Notes under the pieces: model-generated
Seen by the model: the letters and a program-made list of their open reading frames with translations, nothing else
What the model was told of the DNA's origin: nothing
Databases searched by the model: none
Position numbers and translations under genes: made by a program
Shown: positions 16,463 through 25,476 of the stretch, in pieces
How positions within the stretch are numbered: the stretch's first letter is position 1
How the letters are laid out: every line of letters starts with the position of its first letter
Source of the DNA: Dechloromonas denitrificans
GTDB lineage: Bacteria; Pseudomonadota; Gammaproteobacteria; Burkholderiales; Rhodocyclaceae
Direction of reading: 5' to 3'
Assembly (NCBI RefSeq): GCF_001551835.1
Contig: NZ_LODL01000040.1
Coordinates: forward strand, 64,980 to 107,679
DNA length: 42,700 bases

Positions 16463-18945
16463 GCCCCGGCCCGCAGCGCCAGCAAGGGCGGCGTCTGCAG
16501 CAGGCGGCGCATGGCCAGCCAGCCGACCGCCACGCTCAGCACCGCGCCCCCCGCGGCCGAGTACAGCAGCAAGAGCGGATCGAAGGGCAGGCTCAACTCG
16601 AAGACCCGGCGGGCAATGACCTGGCCGAGCGCACTGGCACCCATGGCGGCGATCAGGCCGGCCGTCGCCCCGGTCACCGCCAGCTCGGTCAACATGGCCT
16701 GCCGCAACTGCCGGCGATGCGCCCCGAGGGCGCGCATGATCGCCAGTTCGTAACGCCGCTCGTCGAAAGCGCTGACCAGCGCCGAATAGAGCACGATGGC
16801 GCCGGCCGCCAGCGTGAACAAAAAGATGAACTGCACAGCACCGGCCACCTGGCCGACGACGCCCTGGAACTGGCGGAGCACGGCGCCGACATCGATGATG
16901 GTCAGGTTGGGAAACTGCATGATCAGTTGGCGCCCGAAGGCCTGTTGCGCCTCAGGCAGATGGAAGCTGGTGATGTAACTGGCCGGCGCGTCATCGATGA
17001 CGCCGGGCGGGGTCAGCACGAAGAAATTGACGCGCATCGAATCCCAATCCAGCTTGCGCAAGCTACTGACGACAACCCGTTCTTCCTGGCCGGCGACCAT
17101 GAAGACCAGTTCGTTGCCGAGCCCGATGCCCAGGGTTTGGGCCAGCCCTTCCTCGACCGAGGCCAGCCCCTGTCCGGCGTCGTTCGGCCCGAACCAGCGG
17201 CCGGCGACCAGCCGGTTGCCGGGCGGCGGATCGCTGCGCCAGGACAGGTTGAACTCGCGCTCGATCAGGCGCTGCGCCCGCTCGTCATCCGGGTAGCTGG
17301 CCGCACTGACCGGCCGCCCGCCGATCTCGATCAGCCGGGCGCGCACCATCGGCGACAGCTCGGCCTTGATGCCGGCCTGCGCCAGGCGCTCGCCCAGGCT
17401 GGGCAATTGATCGGGCTGGATGTTGATGACAAAACGATTCGGGGCATCGGTCGGCACTGCTTTTTGCCAGGTTTCGAGCAGTTGACCGCGGATCACGGTC
17501 AGCAACAGCATCGCCATCAGGCCGACGGCCAGTGCGACGATCTGCAGGGCGCTGGCCGAGCGATGCCGGGCCAGACTGGCCAGCCCCTGGCGCCAGCCGA
17601 AGCCGCCGCCACTGCGCAGGCCGGCAATCGCCCCAACCGCCAGCCGAGCGAGCGACCAGAAGACCAGCAGCGCCCCGGCAAAGCCGAGCACGGCCAGGCC
17701 ACCGAGCCGGCGGTCGCCGGCGACCAGCACCATCAGGCCGGCCAGCAAAAGCAGGCCCAGCGCGTAACCGCCGAGCAGGAAAGGCGTCGGCGGCCCGAGC
17801 TCGCGGCGCAAGACGCGCAGGGTCGGCACCTTGCTCAGTTGCAACAGCGGCGGAAAGGCAAAACCGAACAACAGCACCGCTGCCACCGCGGCGCCCTGCC
17901 CGAGCGGCAGCCAGCCCGGCAGGGGCAGATCGATCGCCAGCAAGCTGCCGAGCCAGCGCAGCAGCACGAAATGGGTGGCAAAACCCAGCGCCGCACCCAG
18001 CCCTATGGCGAGCAGCGCCAGCCAGATGAACAAGGCGGCATGCAAGCGGATCAGGCCGAACTGGGTGATGCCGAAGCAGCGCATCACGGCACAGGCATCG
18101 AGGTGGCGCTGCATGTAGCGCCGGGCGGCCAGGGCGACGGAAACGGCGGACAGCACCACAGTCAGCAAGCTGGCCAAGCCAAGGAAACGCTGTGCCCGGT
18201 CGAGCGCGCTGCGAATCTCGGGCCGGGCATTTTGCGCATCTTCGAGGCGTTGACCGCGGGACAGACGCGCCTCCAGCCACTTCCGGAAGCCGGCCACCGC
18301 TTTCGGCTCACCGGTCAGCAAGCGGCGGTAGGTGACGCGCGAGCCGAACTGCACCAGCCCGCTCGACGCAATGTCATCGACGTGCATCAACAACCGCGGC
18401 GCCAGCGCAAACAGATTGAAGCTGCGATCCGGCTCCTGGGTCAGGATGGCGGCAACCTGCAACTGGCGCTGCCCCAAAGTCACCTGATCGCCCGGCGCCG
18501 CCTGCAGGGCGGTAGCCAGCCGTTCATCGAGCCAGACGCTGCCGGGCTGTGGCCCTTGCCCGACCGGCTGGCCCGGCTCGCCAATTTGCTGCGCCGCCGA
18601 CAGGCGACCGCGCAGCGGGTAGCTGCTGCTCACCGCCTTGATGTCGGCCAGCTGGGCCTGGCCGTTGGCCAGCACCATGCTCGGGAATGTCAGCGTTTCG
18701 GCCAGCACCAGCCCACGCCGGCGCGCCTCGTCAATCACGACGCTCGGCCACGGCTGGTCGGCAATCAGCACCAGGTCGCCGCCCATCAGTTGTTGTGCTT
18801 CGCCGTCCAGCGCCAGGCGGACGCGGTCGGCAAAGAAACCGACTGCCGTTACCGCCGCCACCGCTACCACCAATGCGGCAAAGAGCAGACGCAACTCGCC
18901 GGAGCGAAGTTCGCGGCCGAGCATGCGCCGGGCCAACCCGATCAT
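16459..18945 (-). CDS. FtsX-like ABC transporter permease (YbbP type)
   Basis: 828 aa. A long permease with an N-terminal membrane helix (about 20-45), a large periplasmic domain, groups of central hydrophobic helices, a second periplasmic domain and a C-terminal FtsX block of helices (FIFLFTLAAGAIVLYSALVS, YELAIMRALGAHRRQLRQA). This is the layout of YbbP/LolE-like permeases that work with a separate ATPase in lipid or lipoprotein handling or efflux. No ATPase gene is next to it in the window. It starts in a 4-bp overlap with the GGDEF/EAL gene (ATGA). Confidence 0.88.
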   Translation of the reverse strand: MIGLARRMLGRELRSGELRLLFAALVVAVAAVTAVGFFADRVRLALDGEAQQLMGGDLVLIADQPWPSVVIDEARRRGLVLAETLTFPSMVLANGQAQLADIKAVSSSYPLRGRLSAAQQIGEPGQPVGQGPQPGSVWLDERLATALQAAPGDQVTLGQRQLQVAAILTQEPDRSFNLFALAPRLLMHVDDIASSGLVQFGSRVTYRRLLTGEPKAVAGFRKWLEARLSRGQRLEDAQNARPEIRSALDRAQRFLGLASLLTVVLSAVSVALAARRYMQRHLDACAVMRCFGITQFGLIRLHAALFIWLALLAIGLGAALGFATHFVLLRWLGSLLAIDLPLPGWLPLGQGAAVAAVLLFGFAFPPLLQLSKVPTLRVLRRELGPPTPFLLGGYALGLLLLAGLMVLVAGDRRLGGLAVLGFAGALLVFWSLARLAVGAIAGLRSGGGFGWRQGLASLARHRSASALQIVALAVGLMAMLLLTVIRGQLLETWQKAVPTDAPNRFVINIQPDQLPSLGERLAQAGIKAELSPMVRARLIEIGGRPVSAASYPDDERAQRLIEREFNLSWRSDPPPGNRLVAGRWFGPNDAGQGLASVEEGLAQTLGIGLGNELVFMVAGQEERVVVSSLRKLDWDSMRVNFFVLTPPGVIDDAPASYITSFHLPEAQQAFGRQLIMQFPNLTIIDVGAVLRQFQGVVGQVAGAVQFIFLFTLAAGAIVLYSALVSAFDERRYELAIMRALGAHRRQLRQAMLTELAVTGATAGLIAAMGASALGQVIARRVFELSLPFDPLLLLYSAAGGAVLSVAVGWLAMRRLLQTPPLLALRAGA

Positions 18946-21029
18946 GCGACGACCGACCAGCGTGCCCGGAACTCGGCCGGTGCCACCGCCCGGCCATGCA
19001 GATAGCCCTGCAATTGGTGACAGCCCAGTGCAGCGAGGAAATCGGCCTGCTCGGCGGTTTCGACGCCCTCGGCCACCACTTCGAAGTCGAGGCTCCGGGC
19101 CAGCGCCATCACCGAGCGGATGATCGCTTCGTCGCCCGGATTGCTGCCGATGCCGACGACGAAGGACTGATCAATTTTCAGTTGCTGCACCGGCAGCATT
19201 TTCAGGTAGCTGAGCGACGAGTAGCCGGTGCCGAAATCGTCGAGCGCCAGCGTGATGCCAAGGCGGCGCAAACGCTCCAGCAACTCGAAGGCATCGCTCA
19301 CCGCCATCACGACCGACTCGGTGATCTCCAGCTTGAGGCGGGCCGGGTCCATGCCGGTATCGACCAGGACCTGATCGAGGGTATCGATGAACTCCGGTCT
19401 TTCCAATTGCTTGACCGAGAGATTGACCGAGACCTGCGGCAGATCGAAGCCGCTGCCCTGCCACTGCATGACCTGCCGGCAGGTTTCGCGCAACACCCAG
19501 TTACCGAGGCTGACGATAATGCCGGAATCCTCGGCCAGCGGGATGAAACGCGATGGCGGAACGCTGCCCAGCTCCGGACTGTTCCAGCGAACCAGCGCCT
19601 CGGCGCCGACCAATACGCCGGTCTGCGTATCGACCTGCGGTTGCAGATGGACGGACATTTCGCCGTTTTCCAGCGCCCGGCGCAGCAGGTTTTCCATCCG
19701 GATGCGCGCCTGGGCATCGCGCGTCATTTCCGGGGTATAAAAGTGGAACTGGCCGCGCCCGATGGCCTTGGCGCGATACATCGCGGTATCGGCATTGCGC
19801 ATCAGGTCGACCACGCTTTGCCCGTCGCCCGGGAAAAGGCTGATGCCGACCGAGGTCGACAGGAACAGTTCATGGCTGCCCAACTGGAAAGGCTGCTCGA
19901 AGACATCGACGATTTCCTCGGCCAGCGTCGCCACATCGCGCTCGTCGTGCACACCTTCCATCAGGCAGATGAACTCGTCGCCGCCGAGGCGGGCCAGCAT
20001 GTCGATCAACTTGACGTTGTCACCGATGCGGGCGGCGACGGCAACGAGCAGTTCATCGCCAACGCTGTGCCCGAGCGAGTCGTTGACCTGCTTGAACTGG
20101 TCGAGATCGACGAAGAGTACGGCCAGACGCTGGTCATTCCTTTCAGCATCAAGCAGGCTTTGGTCGAGGCGCTCGATGAAGCAGCGGCGATTGGCCAGCC
20201 CGGTCAGCGGATCGTGGTAGGCCAGATAATTGAGCTTGCTTTCGGCTTGGCGACGCTCGGCGATCTCAGCTTCGAGCTGCTTGTTGGTCCGCTTCAGCTC
20301 GATCGTCCGCGCTTCGACCTGGATTTCCAGGGTGTCGCGCGCCGCCTTGATGCGCCCTTCCTGGTCGGTCAGGATTTTCTGGGCCCGGCGCACGACCAGG
20401 AACTGCATCAGGTAAAGCCCGCCAAAAATACAGGCAACGCCGCCCGTCACCCACCACAGGGTGCGGCTCAGCAACTGCATGAAGGGAGTCACATCCTGAT
20501 AGAGCTCGAGTACGCCTTCGATCGCCGCATTTGTACCGCGCACCGGGATATAGCTGGCCAGCGTATCGGCTTCGGCCAATCCCCTATCCGTGCCGTAGGG
20601 CGAGTCGCGCAAAATTAGTTCGCTGCTCACGTTGCCATGCATGGCCGTGCGAAAACCGTTGTTATCGAAACGGTTCTCGCCTATCTGCTCCGGATCGGTC
20701 GAGAAGATGACCGTACCGAGGCGGTTATACAGCTTCACCTTGACCACTGCCGTATTCCGCATCAGGGCGGTAACGCTGGCCTGCATCTGCCGCTCCTCCC
20801 CGGATTGCCGCAGAAAGGCAGCATCCTTGCCGATCGAGGCCAGCATCAGCGCCTCCAGCGGGGTCGTCAGCGAATTCCTGAAGACCTGGGCCATCGCCAC
20901 GTTGCGGTCCTCGGCCAGTTCGGTCATCTGCTGGATTGCCAACTGGCGGTAAAGCGGCCCGAGAATGCCGGCAGCCAGCACGATAAGGATGAAACTGACC
21001 GTCGAGAAGTAACGCGAGAGATTGAACAT
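18942..21029 (-). CDS. membrane GGDEF-EAL protein
   Basis: 695 aa. Transmembrane helix at about 10-30, a periplasmic sensing region to about 185, a second helix (WWVTGGVACIFGGLYLMQFL), a coiled coil, GGDEF (intact GGDEF at about 349) and EAL (Glu477 in GAEALVRW). The EAL catalytic set is complete: [18 protein letters not shown] in LKIDQSF, and EGVET. The RxxD inhibitory site is changed to KLID. It is probably an active c-di-GMP phosphodiesterase with possible cyclase activity. It starts 28 bp after radA and overlaps the permease gene, so it is in the alr-radA operon. Confidence 0.93.
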   Translation of the reverse strand: MFNLSRYFSTVSFILIVLAAGILGPLYRQLAIQQMTELAEDRNVAMAQVFRNSLTTPLEALMLASIGKDAAFLRQSGEERQMQASVTALMRNTAVVKVKLYNRLGTVIFSTDPEQIGENRFDNNGFRTAMHGNVSSELILRDSPYGTDRGLAEADTLASYIPVRGTNAAIEGVLELYQDVTPFMQLLSRTLWWVTGGVACIFGGLYLMQFLVVRRAQKILTDQEGRIKAARDTLEIQVEARTIELKRTNKQLEAEIAERRQAESKLNYLAYHDPLTGLANRRCFIERLDQSLLDAERNDQRLAVLFVDLDQFKQVNDSLGHSVGDELLVAVAARIGDNVKLIDMLARLGGDEFICLMEGVHDERDVATLAEEIVDVFEQPFQLGSHELFLSTSVGISLFPGDGQSVVDLMRNADTAMYRAKAIGRGQFHFYTPEMTRDAQARIRMENLLRRALENGEMSVHLQPQVDTQTGVLVGAEALVRWNSPELGSVPPSRFIPLAEDSGIIVSLGNWVLRETCRQVMQWQGSGFDLPQVSVNLSVKQLERPEFIDTLDQVLVDTGMDPARLKLEITESVVMAVSDAFELLERLRRLGITLALDDFGTGYSSLSYLKMLPVQQLKIDQSFVVGIGSNPGDEAIIRSVMALARSLDFEVVAEGVETAEQADFLAALGCHQLQGYLHGRAVAPAEFRARWSVVA

Positions 21030-21057
21030 ATATGCCGAAAGGGATGCTTCCGACAGC

Positions 21058-22419
21058 TTATTCCAACTCGCGTATGCGGGCTACCGCCTCCTCGACCCGT
21101 TTGACGCCAATCACCTCCATGCCGTCAATGCCTTGCTTCGGTCGATTGGCCTCGGGAATCAGTGCCCGGGTGAAGCCGAGCTTGGCCGCCTCCTTCAAAC
21201 GCTCCTGGCCACGCGGCGCCGGGCGAATCTCGCCAGCCAGGCCGACTTCGCCAAAGACGACGAGTTTCGACGGCAAGGGCTTGTTTTTCAATGAAGAAGA
21301 AATCGACAACAAGACTGCCAGGTCGGCCGCCGGCTCAATAATCTTGACCCCCCCTACCGCATTGACGAAGACGTCCTGATCGAAGCAAACGATGCCGGCA
21401 TGCCGGTGCAGCACGGCCAGCAGCATGGCCAGGCGCTGCGCATCCAGACCGACGGTTAGCCGCCGCGGATTGCCATGGGCGCTGTCGACCAGCGCCTGGA
21501 TCTCGACCAGCAGCGGCCGCGTTCCTTCCTGCGTCACCATCACGCAGGAACCGGCGACGTCCTGCCCATGCTGCGACAGGAACAGGGCCGACGGGTTGTT
21601 GACGCCTTTCAGCCCCTTGTCAGTCATCGCAAAGACGCCGAGCTCGTTGACCGCACCAAAACGATTCTTGAAGGCGCGCACCAGCCGGAAACTGGAATGG
21701 GTATCGCCCTCGAAGTACAACACCGTATCGACGATGTGTTCGAGCACACGCGGCCCGGCCAGCGCTCCTTCCTTGGTGACGTGACCGACCAGGATGATGG
21801 TGATGCCCAGCTGTTTGGCCAGCCGCGTCAGTTGTGCAGAGCACTCGCGAACCTGTGCCACCGAACCGGGAGCACTGGAAAGCTCGTCGGACCACATGGT
21901 CTGGATCGAATCGACCACCGCCACTTCAGGGCGTTCTGCCTGCAGGGTGGCCAAAATACGCTCCAGATTGATCTCGGCCATCAGTTGCAGGCGTCGCGTA
22001 TCGAGGCTGAGGCGACGGGCACGCAAGGCCACCTGTTCGCCCGACTCCTCGCCGCTGATATAGAGCACCTTGTGGCCGACCGACAGGTGTGACAGCGCCT
22101 GCAGCAGCAAGGTGCTCTTGCCGATGCCAGGATCGCCGCCAATCAGTACCACCCCGCCCGGCACCAGGCCGCCACCGAGCGCCCGATCGAATTCGCCGAT
22201 GCTGGTCGCGATGCGCTCCGTCTCGCGCGCCTCGATTTCCGACAAATTCTGCAATTTGGCACTCGGCGCCAGCGACTCGAAACGATGATTGCTCGATGCC
22301 TTCTCGGCCACCGTTTCGACCAGCGTATTCCACTGGTTGCAGCCGGGGCACTGCCCCTGCCACTTCGGGCTGGTCGCACCGCATTCGGTGCAACTGTAGA
22401 TCGATTTGATTTTTGCCAT
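21058..22419 (-). CDS. radA: DNA repair protein RadA
   Basis: 453 aa, standard length. The N-terminal C4 zinc finger (CTECG...CPGC), Walker A GGDPGIGKSTLL, Walker B VAVVDSIQTMW, the RadA-specific KNRFG motif (RAFKNRFGAVNE) and a C-terminal Lon-like domain are all present. It is a RecA-like ATPase that drives branch migration during recombinational repair. The ATG follows the alr stop codon directly (TAAATG), so the two genes are co-translated. Confidence 0.98.
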   Translation of the reverse strand: MAKIKSIYSCTECGATSPKWQGQCPGCNQWNTLVETVAEKASSNHRFESLAPSAKLQNLSEIEARETERIATSIGEFDRALGGGLVPGGVVLIGGDPGIGKSTLLLQALSHLSVGHKVLYISGEESGEQVALRARRLSLDTRRLQLMAEINLERILATLQAERPEVAVVDSIQTMWSDELSSAPGSVAQVRECSAQLTRLAKQLGITIILVGHVTKEGALAGPRVLEHIVDTVLYFEGDTHSSFRLVRAFKNRFGAVNELGVFAMTDKGLKGVNNPSALFLSQHGQDVAGSCVMVTQEGTRPLLVEIQALVDSAHGNPRRLTVGLDAQRLAMLLAVLHRHAGIVCFDQDVFVNAVGGVKIIEPAADLAVLLSISSSLKNKPLPSKLVVFGEVGLAGEIRPAPRGQERLKEAAKLGFTRALIPEANRPKQGIDGMEVIGVKRVEEAVARIRELE

Positions 22420-23514
22420 TTAAACCTCGTCGACCGCAAGCGGCACGCGGGGAGCCAGGGCACAGAACAGTTCATAAGCGATGGTCCCGGCGGCGCTCGC
22501 CACCTCGTCGGCCGGCACAGGACCGGCAATTCCCGCGCCCCACAAGGTGACCGGCGCGCCGATGCCAGCTTCGGGAATATCGGTCAGATCGCAGGCCAGC
22601 ATGTCCATCGAAACCCGGCCGATGGTCCGCGTCCGCTTGCCCATCACGGCAATCGGCGTACCGCTCGGTGCATGGCGCGGGTAACCGTCGGCGTAACCGC
22701 AGGCAACGACACCAATCCGCATCGGCCGCTCGGCAGTGAAGGTGCCGCCGTAACCGACTCGCTCACCGGCCGCCAATTCCTGCACGCCGATGATCGCGCT
22801 CTCCAGTGTCATCGCCGGCTGCAGGCCGAGATCGGCCGCACTCTGGTCGGCAAACGGGCTGGCCCCGTAGAGCACGATGCCCGGCCGCACCCACTCGGTA
22901 TGCGTCGCCGGGTAACGAATGATTGCCGCCGAATTGGCCAGGCAGCGCGGCCCGGACCAGTTGCCGGCCAGTTTGGAAAAGCGCGCCATTTGCCAGTCGA
23001 TGCCGCGCTCGCCATCGGCTTCGGCAAAATGGGTCATCAGGCTGACCTCAAGCGTCGGCACTTGGCGCAGCATTTCGAGAGCCCGCGGCAGGTTGGCCGC
23101 AGTGAAGCCAAGGCGGTTCATGCCGGTATTCAATTTCAGGTAGATCGCCAACGGCGCTTCGAATTTGCCGGCCTGGAGCAGCAATTCCAACTGTTCCTGA
23201 CAGTGAATCACCGTCGTCAGCCGATGCTCGACCACGGCCCGCACATCGCGCGCACTGAAGATGCCCTCCAGCAGCAGAATGGGCTGAGTAATCCCCGATT
23301 CACGCAAGGCCACCGCATTTTCACATTCCAGCATGGCGAAGCCGTCGGCCTCGTCGCGCAAGGCAGCCAGCGCCCGCCATTGACCGTGACCATAGGCATT
23401 GGCCTTGATCACCGCCCACGCCTTCGAGTTCGGCGCCAGTTTTTTGACCAGTCGATAGTTATGCCGGATGGCGGCGCCGGAAATACGGGCGCGGATCGGT
23501 CGTGAGGTTTTCAT
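22420..23514 (-). CDS. alr: alanine racemase
   Basis: 364 aa. A fold-type III PLP enzyme that converts L-alanine to D-alanine for peptidoglycan. PLP lysine is Lys37 in VIKANAYGHG and the catalytic tyrosine is in VGYGGTF. The RVSMDMLACDLTD region is typical. The gene lies between an overlapping LysR regulator (4-bp ATGA) and radA. alr next to radA and lplT is a common betaproteobacterial order; here lplT is separated by the LysR and PEP-CTERM genes. Confidence 0.97.
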   Translation of the reverse strand: MKTSRPIRARISGAAIRHNYRLVKKLAPNSKAWAVIKANAYGHGQWRALAALRDEADGFAMLECENAVALRESGITQPILLLEGIFSARDVRAVVEHRLTTVIHCQEQLELLLQAGKFEAPLAIYLKLNTGMNRLGFTAANLPRALEMLRQVPTLEVSLMTHFAEADGERGIDWQMARFSKLAGNWSGPRCLANSAAIIRYPATHTEWVRPGIVLYGASPFADQSAADLGLQPAMTLESAIIGVQELAAGERVGYGGTFTAERPMRIGVVACGYADGYPRHAPSGTPIAVMGKRTRTIGRVSMDMLACDLTDIPEAGIGAPVTLWGAGIAGPVPADEVASAAGTIAYELFCALAPRVPLAVDEV

Positions 23515-24413
23515 AAAGCCAGTTCTCGGAGCTTCTTCTTGGCAAAATCGATAAAGGTTGTCGTCAGGCGCGACTGGAAGCGATCCTGCGGATGCACCAG
23601 ATAGAGGCTACGCGTCAGCGGCGGGTTCAGCGGCACCGAGGCCAAGGCGCCCAGTCGGGTTTCCTTGGCGACCACGGCCCGCGACACGATGGCGAAGCCG
23701 AGGCCGGTCGACACCACCCCTTTCAATGCCTCCGGGCTGCCCAGTTCCATCTGTGTTTTCAGGTTTTCAAGCGGCACCTGATTGGCGGCGAAATAGGCAT
23801 CGCTGATTTCCCGGGTTCCCGAGCCCGGTTCGCGGGAGATGTATTCGTAATCGGCCAGCACCTTGGGAGTCACCGACTTCAGCGTGGCCAGCGGGTAGTC
23901 AGGGGCGCAGATGACCAGCAACTCGTCCTCGCAGCAGATCTGGCTGTTCAGGCCGGATAGCTTGGCCGGCGCCTCGATCAGGCCAACATCCAGCGTATGT
24001 TCGGCGACCCTGCTTTCAATGCTCTCGGAATTGGCGACAATCAGCCTGGCCCGGACCTGCGGATAGAGTGCGTTGAACTCGCCCAGCACGCGCGGCAGCA
24101 TGAATTCGGCAATCGTCGTGCTGGCCCCGACCAGCAAGGGGCCGCGCATTTCGCCGGTCATTTCGGAAAGGCGGGTTTCCATTTCGTCCGACAAGGCCAG
24201 GATCCGCTCGGCGTAACCGAGGACCAGCTCCCCGGCCGGGGTCAGCGAGATGCTGCCGTGGCGCCGCTCGAACAAGCGGGTGCTGTATTGCTCTTCCAGC
24301 TGTTTGATCTGAAAGGTGACGGCCGGCTGCGTCATGAACAAGGCGTCGGCCGCCCGGGTGAAACTGAGGTGCTTGGCAACGGCATGAAAGACTTGCAAGC
24401 GCCGGTCAGCCAT
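23511..24413 (-). CDS. LysR-family transcriptional regulator
   Basis: 300 aa. N-terminal winged helix (LQVFHAVAKHLSFTRAADALFMTQPAVTFQIKQLE is read across the HTH) and a periplasmic-binding-like effector domain (about 90-295; YISREPGSGTRE is a typical anion-binding loop). It resembles CysB/CbbR-type and YeiE-type regulators; the effector is unknown. The start at 24413 has a strong GGGAGAG ribosome site, which favours it over the upstream in-frame ATG at 24449. It is co-translated with alr through a 4-bp overlap, and probably leads the operon. Confidence 0.9.
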   Translation of the reverse strand: MADRRLQVFHAVAKHLSFTRAADALFMTQPAVTFQIKQLEEQYSTRLFERRHGSISLTPAGELVLGYAERILALSDEMETRLSEMTGEMRGPLLVGASTTIAEFMLPRVLGEFNALYPQVRARLIVANSESIESRVAEHTLDVGLIEAPAKLSGLNSQICCEDELLVICAPDYPLATLKSVTPKVLADYEYISREPGSGTREISDAYFAANQVPLENLKTQMELGSPEALKGVVSTGLGFAIVSRAVVAKETRLGALASVPLNPPLTRSLYLVHPQDRFQSRLTTTFIDFAKKKLRELAL

Positions 24414-24784
24414 GATTTCTCTCCCTTGAGGTGTGTGGGCGATATTCAATCATAGTCGCCCCCCATTTTTGGGCATGAATCTGACACAAATCTAACAAAC
24501 GGGTAGCTCGCAATCAATTTGAAGCTCAAGTACTAGATCAAGGCCAGCAACAATGGATCTGCAAATTTTCCACATAATTTTTCAAAAATGACAATCAACT
24601 TAACCCTTGGTTATACCGGTTTGCGATTACTGATTCTACCCGATCATCAGTAGTGTCGATTTTCTTTACAGTCAAATTATAAAACACTCTGAAATCAAAA
24701 AATTCACAATTAAAACAATGCTATTTTTGCATGGTGTAATTTATGCTTAAGATGGCCAAGCCAACCAAAAGCAAGGGGAAGTAT
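24414..24784. other. AT-rich intergenic region
   Basis: About 370 bp with no credible gene. It is much more AT-rich than the rest of the window. It must carry the divergent promoters for the LysR operon (near 24414-24460) and for the PEP-CTERM gene. An AAATTATAAAAC stretch around 24676 could hold a -10 box, but no convincing -35 box is present. A small ACTGAT/ATCAGT palindrome lies near 24628-24650. No sigma-54 box with the correct spacing was found. Confidence 0.5.
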
Positions 24785-25258
24785 ATGAAGCTAATAACCT
24801 CAACCATCGCGGCTCTGATTTTGTCCACCGCCTCACTCACAGCGAATGCCACGACCGTCTCCTTCACTGTCAACACCGAGAGTGGCCAGTGGGGAACTGG
24901 GATATTTTCGGGCAGCGACGCCAATTCAGACGGAATCCTTAGCCTTAACGAACTTATCGCTTTTGATGGCTCGAACAATATTGAAGCAGAGACCGTGACC
25001 TTAGCCGGGCTATCTGGTTTCGGTACTTTCAATATTGCCGGCAACAAATGGAATAGTGACGGCCCGGGCTGGGGAGAGCTCGATTTCGCCTGGTTTAGCT
25101 GGAATGGCGACCAAAACTCAGTGAATAATAGCTGGTCCAAGGTATCAACCATTATTACCATCGATCAAAACAATAGCGTCCCCGAGCCAGGCACCTTGGC
25201 TCTTGCCGGACTGGGTTTGGCAATGGCCGCTTCGATGCGACGCCGCAAAGCAGTCTAA
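24785..25258 (+). CDS. PEP-CTERM sorting-domain protein with EF-hand loop
   Basis: 157 aa. A signal peptide (MKLITSTIAALILSTASLTANA) leads a small secreted domain; the C-terminus is a PEP-CTERM signal: VPEPGTLALAGLGLAMAAS followed by MRRRKAV. Such proteins are recognised by an exosortase (EpsH/XrtA type) and placed at the cell surface or in exopolysaccharide. Residues 45-56 (DANSDGILSLNE) match a 12-residue calcium-binding EF-hand loop with Asp1, Asn3, Asp5, Gly6, Leu8 and Glu12. The ATG at 24785 follows an AAGGGGAAG ribosome site. Lower GC and non-typical codons set it apart. No exosortase gene is in the window. Confidence 0.9.
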   Translation: MKLITSTIAALILSTASLTANATTVSFTVNTESGQWGTGIFSGSDANSDGILSLNELIAFDGSNNIEAETVTLAGLSGFGTFNIAGNKWNSDGPGWGELDFAWFSWNGDQNSVNNSWSKVSTIITIDQNNSVPEPGTLALAGLGLAMAASMRRRKAV

Positions 25259-25274
25259 TCAGACCCGCCCTCCC

Positions 25275-25299
25275 AAAGCGCTCTTCGGAGCGCTTTTTT
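25275..25299 (+). terminator. rho-independent terminator of the PEP-CTERM gene
   Basis: AAAGCGCTC (25275-25283) pairs with GAGCGCTTT (25288-25296) around a TTCG tetraloop, and runs into six T residues. It lies 16 bp after the stop codon. Confidence 0.92.
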
Positions 25300-25476
25300 G
25301 TTTACACCAAGTCGGAATAAAGGCTGTCACCTTCGCTTAACGATTGCGCCTTAGTGTGGCTTTCTCTCCAACGCCAAGCAGCCAACATGCACAACTCGAA
25401 AGGCGCCGCAAGCCTTGCGTCCCGCGCAAAGCGTGGTATAAACCTCGACCAAAGTTATATAAGAGACAAGACACTC

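Noticed and set aside
16717..19005. Plus-strand open reading frame of 762 codons across the permease gene
   Set aside because: It is the antisense shadow of the real minus-strand permease; translation is low complexity and shows no family motif. Long antisense frames are common in GC-rich coding DNA.
24450..24784. Possible sigma-54 promoter for the PEP-CTERM gene
   Set aside because: The nearest match (TGG...TTTGC in GGTTATACCGGTTTGC) has a spacer two bases too long and lacks the CAC core.
25387..25476. Upstream N-terminal extension of LplT from ATG 25387
   Set aside because: Contains rare ATA and AGA codons, lacks a ribosome site and exceeds the usual short N-terminus; GTG 25477 is preferred but not proven.
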